Shown in pieces: positions 12,996 through 17,113 of a stretch of DNA of 17,113 nucleotides (position 1 is the first letter of the stretch; each line of letters starts with the position of its first letter). The notes beneath the pieces are model-generated. The model searched no databases. It worked only from the letters and a program-made list of their open reading frames with translations, and had not been told where the DNA came from. Origin of the DNA: JAFCBV01 sp965370715. Its GTDB lineage: Archaea > EX4484-52 > B79-G9. The translations under genes and the position numbers were made by a program. The stretch lies in NCBI GenBank assembly GCA_965370715.1, contig CBDUVQ010000011.1, forward strand, positions 1-17,113, read 5' to 3'.

Positions 12996-14240
12996 ATGCT
13001 GTTGTTAAAGGATATTCTTTTCTGGGCAATGTATTTCATATCATTTTATATGTCTGTTTTCATTATAATTACTCTTTTTGAGCGCAAAATAAGAAAGAAT
13101 CCTGTGCAATCAGGAGCGCTTCCTTATGTAAGCGTACTTGTTCCTGCATACAATGAGGGTGAATGCATATCACGCACATTAGACTCCCTTCTTGCGCTTG
13201 ACTATCCGAAAGATAAGCTTGAGATAGTAGTCATAAATGATGGCTCAACAGACTCCACAGCAAAAATTGTAAAAGAGAACTATGCGGGGAACAGAGTGCT
13301 ACTGGTAAACCAGAAGAATAAGGGGAAAGCAGCTGCAATGAATAACGGGCTTAAGCATGCGCACGGAACGCTTTTTGCTTGCCTTGATGCGGATTCATTT
13401 GTGCAGAAAGACACAATGAAAAAAATGGTCGGCTTTTTCGAAGACATATCTGTGGCAGCAGTAACGCCTATACTAAAGGTCAGCGCACCGCAAACCCTTT
13501 TGCAGAAAGCCCAGTGGCTCGAGTATGTACTCTACACATTCCTGAAGATGATACTTGCATCCATACAGTGCCTTAATGTAACTCCAGGACCGTTCAGCAT
13601 CTACAGGAAAAAGCACGTTCTTGATGTTGGCGGGTTTGATGAGAACTCAATTGTAGAGGATCAGGAAATTGCGTGCCGCCTGCAAATGAAACACTTCAAG
13701 ATAATGCAGAGCATTGATGGCAATGTTTTGACAATTGCCCCGCGCACATTCAAAGAGCTTTACATCCAAAGGAGGCGCTGGTATAAAGGCACCGTAATCA
13801 ATCTTTACAAGTACCGAAGTATGTTATTCAATAGAAAGTATGGCGACTTTGGTGTGTTCCAGATGCCTTCGCTGCTCGTGGGCATCATAACGCCTTTTGT
13901 TATTCTGCCCCTTTTCCTGTCGTACACCATAAGCCCTCTGGTCAGTTTTTTAAGGCACGTTTACCTTGCAGGGTTTAGTATATCACTAGACTTTGAGTTG
14001 CATAATTTCAGGGCAAACTACCTCATTTCCCTTGATTATGCCAAGTTATTTATTATTGCAATTGTTTTCATAATCAGTGTGTGGCTTATGATGCTTGCGC
14101 ACAAAAACACCCGTGAAAAGCTGGCATTTTCGAGCGTTATTCCGCTGGTGTTTTTTTTCATCATATACTACATACTTCTTTCCTTTATCTGGGCGGGTGC
14201 GATGCTTGAACTTGCATTCGGGAAAAACAAAAAGTGGTAA
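12996..14240 (+). CDS. Membrane-bound processive-type glycosyltransferase, family 2
   Basis: A 414-residue GT2 enzyme related to hyaluronan/cellulose/poly-GlcNAc synthases. A helix at 7-28 is followed by the GT-A domain: VSVLVPAYNEGECISRTLDS (45-64), VVINDGSTDST (78-88), metal-binding DAD (131-133), TPGPFSIYRK (196-205), acceptor-base EDQE (221-224) and QRRRW (258-262). Three to four membrane helices close the protein (about 290-325, 350-367 and 380-402). It should add sugars from a nucleotide-sugar donor on the cytoplasmic face, perhaps extruding a polymer. Product unknown. It heads a run of four plus-strand genes for envelope functions; a TTTAAAAT about 25 nt upstream, inside the end of pth2, could be its TATA box. 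Confidence 0.88.
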   Translation: MLLLKDILFWAMYFISFYMSVFIIITLFERKIRKNPVQSGALPYVSVLVPAYNEGECISRTLDSLLALDYPKDKLEIVVINDGSTDSTAKIVKENYAGNRVLLVNQKNKGKAAAMNNGLKHAHGTLFACLDADSFVQKDTMKKMVGFFEDISVAAVTPILKVSAPQTLLQKAQWLEYVLYTFLKMILASIQCLNVTPGPFSIYRKKHVLDVGGFDENSIVEDQEIACRLQMKHFKIMQSIDGNVLTIAPRTFKELYIQRRRWYKGTVINLYKYRSMLFNRKYGDFGVFQMPSLLVGIITPFVILPLFLSYTISPLVSFLRHVYLAGFSISLDFELHNFRANYLISLDYAKLFIIAIVFIISVWLMMLAHKNTREKLAFSSVIPLVFFFIIYYILLSFIWAGAMLELAFGKNKKW

Positions 14241-14243
14241 TTT

Positions 14244-14930
14244 ATGCAGACAAGAATTACATCCAGCAAAAACAAGTATTTCGCTGCGGGTATGGCGACA
14301 TTGATTGTATTTGTACTCGGAATACTTCTTGGAATTGTCATTGACCAAAAAAAATACGAGTATGTAACAAATTTGGCGTTGGAGCAGGAAGTTGAGTTCA
14401 GCAGCCTGCAGGTTCAATATTTGTATCTGGACAGCATTGGCGGGCCGAACAGTTGCGCTGTAATTGAAAAAACGCTTGAGAACAATCTTAAGACGTTTCA
14501 GCCAATACTTGAGCGCCTTATAGATTATGAGGAAAACAAGCAGTACAACAATGACTATGAACTGCTTAAGAGAAAATATCTTCTTGCAAACATCCGCTAT
14601 GACCTTCTTGCGCAAAGAAGCAAGGCTGAATGCGGCACAGATCTCGTGCGCGTCCTGTATTTTTACAACAGTGACTGCAAGATATGCGGCGACCAGGGAT
14701 TTCTTTTAAGCAACTTAAAGGATAGTTTGGAAGACAAATTGCTTGTGTTTCCAATAGACATGGATTTCACAAAAGAACCCATACTTTCTGTACTGAGCAC
14801 ACAATATGAAGTCACAGAATTTCCGACACTGGTAATTGAAAACACCAAGTATGTGGGCTTTCAGGACAAGGCAGCACTTATTTCAAAAATATGCCCTCTT
14901 TATAAAGTGAAAACAGGTATTTGCGCATGA
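14244..14930 (+). CDS. Membrane-anchored thioredoxin-fold protein (CKIC)
   Basis: A 228-residue protein: helix 13-33 anchors it in the membrane with the bulk likely outside. Residues 35-130 are charged and helical, with LEQEVEFSSLQVQ suggesting a coiled coil. A thioredoxin-like domain follows, with FYNSDCKICGD (C145 and C148 as a redox pair) and a cis-proline loop EFPTLVIE (P194). C71, C130, C217 and C227 are additional cysteines. It may form, reduce or shuffle disulfides in exported proteins, or use the fold structurally. It starts 3 bp after the GT2 stop codon and overlaps the next gene by 4 bp (ATGA), so it belongs to the same operon. No named family recognised. Confidence 0.78.
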   Translation: MQTRITSSKNKYFAAGMATLIVFVLGILLGIVIDQKKYEYVTNLALEQEVEFSSLQVQYLYLDSIGGPNSCAVIEKTLENNLKTFQPILERLIDYEENKQYNNDYELLKRKYLLANIRYDLLAQRSKAECGTDLVRVLYFYNSDCKICGDQGFLLSNLKDSLEDKLLVFPIDMDFTKEPILSVLSTQYEVTEFPTLVIENTKYVGFQDKAALISKICPLYKVKTGICA

Positions 14931-16324
14931 GGCTAAAACCTGATATGGAGAAGGCGGCATTCTATATCGCGATTCTGCTTGTTATTATCTCATCACTCAC
15001 GCTTTTCAGGCCGGGCGCACTGTGGTGGGACGAAACCGTTTATCTTAGCATTGCCGACAACCTCTATATAGAGCACGAATATGCATTCAACATCAATAAT
15101 GAGGAGGAATTTCGGGCGCCTGTGTTTCCGGCTATGATTGCATCAGCATATTTTCTTTTTGGCTCCTCTGAAACAGTTGCAAGGCTGGCTGTTTTTGCTG
15201 CATCGCTTTTGTTTGTATTCGCAGTATATTATCTTGGCAGAAAGCTATACGGGGTGAAAATCGCGTCATCGGGTGCGCTTCTTGCGGTCGCGGCACCGCA
15301 GTTTGTTTTCTGGTCATCAAAAATACTAAGCGAGGCTGCCGCAGTTCTTTTTGCTGCAACTACATTATACGTGATATACATAGTTGTTGAGGAGAACAGG
15401 GAAAAACTATATCCTTTGCTTGGTGCGTTATTAGCATTGTCATTTTTGACAAAATACCCTCTGGGTCTTCTTGCAGTGTTTTTCTTTGCATGGGCTCTGT
15501 TCAGGAAAAAGCAGAAGCTTTTTTTTTGCAGGCAGGCGGTTTACGGAGTGATTGTATTCTTTTTGATTCTTACTCCCTGGATGTACAACAGCTATGATGC
15601 GTATGGCAGTGTTTTTGGGAGCATGAGCTCTAATGTATCCATAGTAAACGACCCCACACGCACCAATGTCTGGTATGAGTATGTTGTTGGATTCATACCT
15701 TTTTTCGGGCTTACAGGCATCCTTTTTCTGGCAGGAGCCGCTTATGTGATCTTAAAGAAGGATAAGCAGGGCATTTTCCTTTTGTCTTGGTTCCTGCTTG
15801 TCTTTATTACATTGACTTTCGCAATTGTTGAAAAGCAGATACGATATCTTTTTATCGCCCTGCCGTCTGTTGCCATTCTTGCATCGCGGGCAAGCTTTCT
15901 TTTCTTTGAAAGGTTTCGATGGAAGGGTCTGCTTGCGTTTCTTTTCGTGCTTTCTGTCGCCCTTACAGGTTTTGTGCCGGAATTTGAGAGTTCATACAAT
16001 AATAAAGATGTGGGGCTTGTGGTGGAGGAGGCAGGGCTATACCTTTACGATAATGCGCCGGAAGGCACTATGATAATGAGCCAGAGCGCGCCGCCTTTTC
16101 ACTATTACTCCAAGCACAAGGTAATATGGTTTCCAAAAGACGTGTGGGCTGTTATGGATTTCATGTATCGGTACAATGTCTCGTATGTGGAAATTGACAA
16201 CTATGTCTGGTATCCGGACTATGCTTTAAATTATTTTGATGACAACAAATACTTCTCTCTTGAATACAATAAAACAGAAGGAGATAAATTTGTCAGACTT
16301 TATAGGTATCTAAATGCCAGCTAA
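14927..16324 (+). CDS. GT-C glycosyltransferase, PMT/ArnT-like (family 39/83 type)
   Basis: A 465-residue multi-pass protein with about ten or more membrane helices. The first extracellular loop carries LWWDETVYLSIADNL (D35, E36), the acidic motif of GT-C transferases that use a lipid-phosphate sugar donor. LSFLTKYPLGLLAVFFFAWA (about 171-190) matches the family's 'LTK.P' helix. A soluble C-terminal part (about 365-465) is rich in Tyr and Trp. It probably transfers a sugar from dolichyl-phosphate-sugar to a protein or glycan outside the membrane. I use ATG 14927, overlapping the preceding stop as ATGA, rather than TTG 14921. Donor and acceptor are unknown. Confidence 0.85.
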   Translation: MRLKPDMEKAAFYIAILLVIISSLTLFRPGALWWDETVYLSIADNLYIEHEYAFNINNEEEFRAPVFPAMIASAYFLFGSSETVARLAVFAASLLFVFAVYYLGRKLYGVKIASSGALLAVAAPQFVFWSSKILSEAAAVLFAATTLYVIYIVVEENREKLYPLLGALLALSFLTKYPLGLLAVFFFAWALFRKKQKLFFCRQAVYGVIVFFLILTPWMYNSYDAYGSVFGSMSSNVSIVNDPTRTNVWYEYVVGFIPFFGLTGILFLAGAAYVILKKDKQGIFLLSWFLLVFITLTFAIVEKQIRYLFIALPSVAILASRASFLFFERFRWKGLLAFLFVLSVALTGFVPEFESSYNNKDVGLVVEEAGLYLYDNAPEGTMIMSQSAPPFHYYSKHKVIWFPKDVWAVMDFMYRYNVSYVEIDNYVWYPDYALNYFDDNKYFSLEYNKTEGDKFVRLYRYLNAS

Positions 16325-16790
16325 AAAATCAGTTGCAAAAAAGAAAGTGAAGAAAGCCACTTCGCGCGCAGTAAAGAAAAAGGCGGCAAAGCCGAAGGCA
16401 AAAAAAGCTGTTGGAAAGGTTAAGGCAGATAAAATAGTCAACACAAAGCTAAACAATACCGCGTCTGCTGCTGCAACATCAAAATCTTCGAAAAAAACAC
16501 ATGAAGATAAAAAACCACCCCTCATACTAATAATGTTACTCGCTTTTTTTGTAGTGGCCGTTATTTTTCTTGCATACCAGCTCAACAAGACTATTGAAGT
16601 AAGAACTATTGAACAAAAGTGCCTTGACATACAGAATGATCCGATGCTCCGGTACCCCTGCATCTGCAAGCCAACCATGACTCCTGATGACGAGGATGTT
16701 GTCTATTCAAAAACAACCTCAATGTGCACCTGCGAATGCGAGATAGAGGGCGTTGGAACGCAGATTTTTGAAATTAGGGCATCAAAGTAG
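16314..16790 (+). CDS. Lys-rich single-pass membrane protein with Cys-rich outer domain
   Basis: A 158-residue protein of unknown function. The first 67 residues are strongly basic and low in complexity, with repeated Ala-Lys-Lys units like histone H1 tails (KKSVAKKKVKKA at the start). A single membrane helix spans about 69-91 (LILIMLLAFFVVAVIFLAYQL). The outer 67 residues hold six cysteines, including CICK (116-119) and CTCEC (138-142), which could bind metal or form disulfides. The basic tail should face the cytoplasm, where it could touch nucleic acid or acidic lipids; that is inference. It overlaps the GT-C gene by 11 bp and is the last gene of the envelope operon. The disulfide-type partner encoded two genes upstream may be relevant. 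Confidence 0.75.
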   Translation: MPAKKSVAKKKVKKATSRAVKKKAAKPKAKKAVGKVKADKIVNTKLNNTASAAATSKSSKKTHEDKKPPLILIMLLAFFVVAVIFLAYQLNKTIEVRTIEQKCLDIQNDPMLRYPCICKPTMTPDDEDVVYSKTTSMCTCECEIEGVGTQIFEIRASK

Positions 16791-16791
16791 A

Positions 16792-17031
16792 TTACTTAGA
16801 TTTCTCAGCAACTTTAGCAATCCATATAGTTGCAATTACGGCAAGTATTGTAACGCTTATTGCATAGGCCCAAGGCCCTCCGGATGAAAGCGTACATAGA
16901 GCTCCGGCACCTTCACTTCCACACGGACCCCTGAATAATGCTTTAATTGCATCGTTCCATGCTAAAGCAGCAACTAATCCAAAAGCGGCTGTTATCAATG
17001 TGGACAGTTTTTCAATCACCATAGATTTCAT
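16792..17031 (-). CDS. Small two-helix membrane protein (DUF5654-like)
   Basis: A 79-residue protein with two membrane helices (about 9-30 and 53-73) joined by a short loop with two cysteines (C37 and C46). The opening EKLSTLITAAFGLVAALAWN is characteristic of a small archaeal family I recall as DUF5654; function unknown. A second in-frame Met at residue 4 is a possible start. GGGGGCG upstream may serve as ribosome-binding site. It converges on the Lys-rich protein gene with a 1-bp gap between stop codons. Confidence 0.72.
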   Translation of the reverse strand: MKSMVIEKLSTLITAAFGLVAALAWNDAIKALFRGPCGSEGAGALCTLSSGGPWAYAISVTILAVIATIWIAKVAEKSK

Positions 17032-17080
17032 TGTTTCGCCCCCGACATTTCAGTAGAATTTTAATTATCATTCATATACC

Positions 17081-17096
17081 CCGCAGCTTGCTGCGG
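17081..17096. repeat. Perfect palindromic hairpin at the right edge
   Basis: CCGCAGCTTGCTGCGG has 7-bp arms around TT. The flanks TACC and GGG partly extend the stem. It lies about 50 bp upstream of the DUF5654-like gene. It resembles the short palindromes scattered in genomes with Y1-type (REP/IS200-like) transposases, but only one copy is in view. A terminator for a gene beyond the edge is also possible, though no T-run follows. Confidence 0.5.
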
Positions 17097-17113
17097 TTGG
17101 GTAAAAGCCATAT

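Noticed and set aside
14046..14615. 189-codon minus-strand open frame opposite the GT2 and thioredoxin-fold genes
   Set aside because: It spans a junction between two well-supported plus-strand genes and its Lys/Ile-rich product looks like a mirror of their codons.

Overview
The window reads as archaeal chromosome, probably from an uncultivated euryarchaeal or DPANN-type lineage. Pointers are an archaeal-type lower mevalonate pathway, a tRNA-Trp interrupted by an intron, a small DUF1931-type histone-fold protein, archaeal RNase J, Pth2, a methanogen-type thymidylate synthase, and TATA boxes about 26-27 nt upstream of many start codons (leaderless transcription). I cannot assign a phylum from sequence alone. 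Genes are tightly packed; no gene-free stretch exceeds 300 bases (the longest are about 190-200).

Region 1 (1-4026, minus strand): a six-gene operon in transcription order UbiD-type decarboxylase, Nudix/IDI-like protein, aconitase-X large subunit, aconitase-X small subunit, UbiX flavin prenyltransferase, and the first 17 codons of an amino-acid-kinase protein matching isopentenyl phosphate kinase. Together these are the steps of the archaeal ('Aeropyrum-type') mevalonate pathway from phosphomevalonate to isopentenyl diphosphate, plus the cofactor enzyme for the decarboxylase. Notable oddities: ubiX has no ATG, GTG or TTG in its frame and appears to start at ATT; the Nudix gene is much more AT-rich than its neighbours and lacks the isomerase catalytic cysteine.

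Region 2 (4027-5935): a divergent promoter region, a small membrane-anchored protein (+), a tRNA-Trp(CCA) with a 59-nt intron (-), an EamA-type transporter (-) and a histone-fold gene (-) followed by a clear hairpin/T-tract terminator.

Region 3 (5941-9680): a GalT-like nucleotidyltransferase gene overlapping by 4 bp a DUF1648-like membrane protein gene (both -). The 3' end of the latter carries two copies of a hairpin resembling IS200/IS605 element ends. Divergent from galT is a large secreted, tail-fibre-like repeat protein.

Region 4 (9817-12985): a cysteine-rich protein of unknown function (+), thymidylate synthase (-), RNase J (+) and peptidyl-tRNA hydrolase 2 (+): nucleotide and RNA metabolism.

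Region 5 (12996-17031): a likely cell-surface operon (+): a membrane GT2 glycosyltransferase, a membrane-anchored thioredoxin-fold protein, a GT-C (PMT/ArnT-like) glycosyltransferase and a Lys-rich single-pass membrane protein. A convergent small two-TM DUF5654-like protein (-) ends 1 bp away. A perfect palindrome lies at the right edge.
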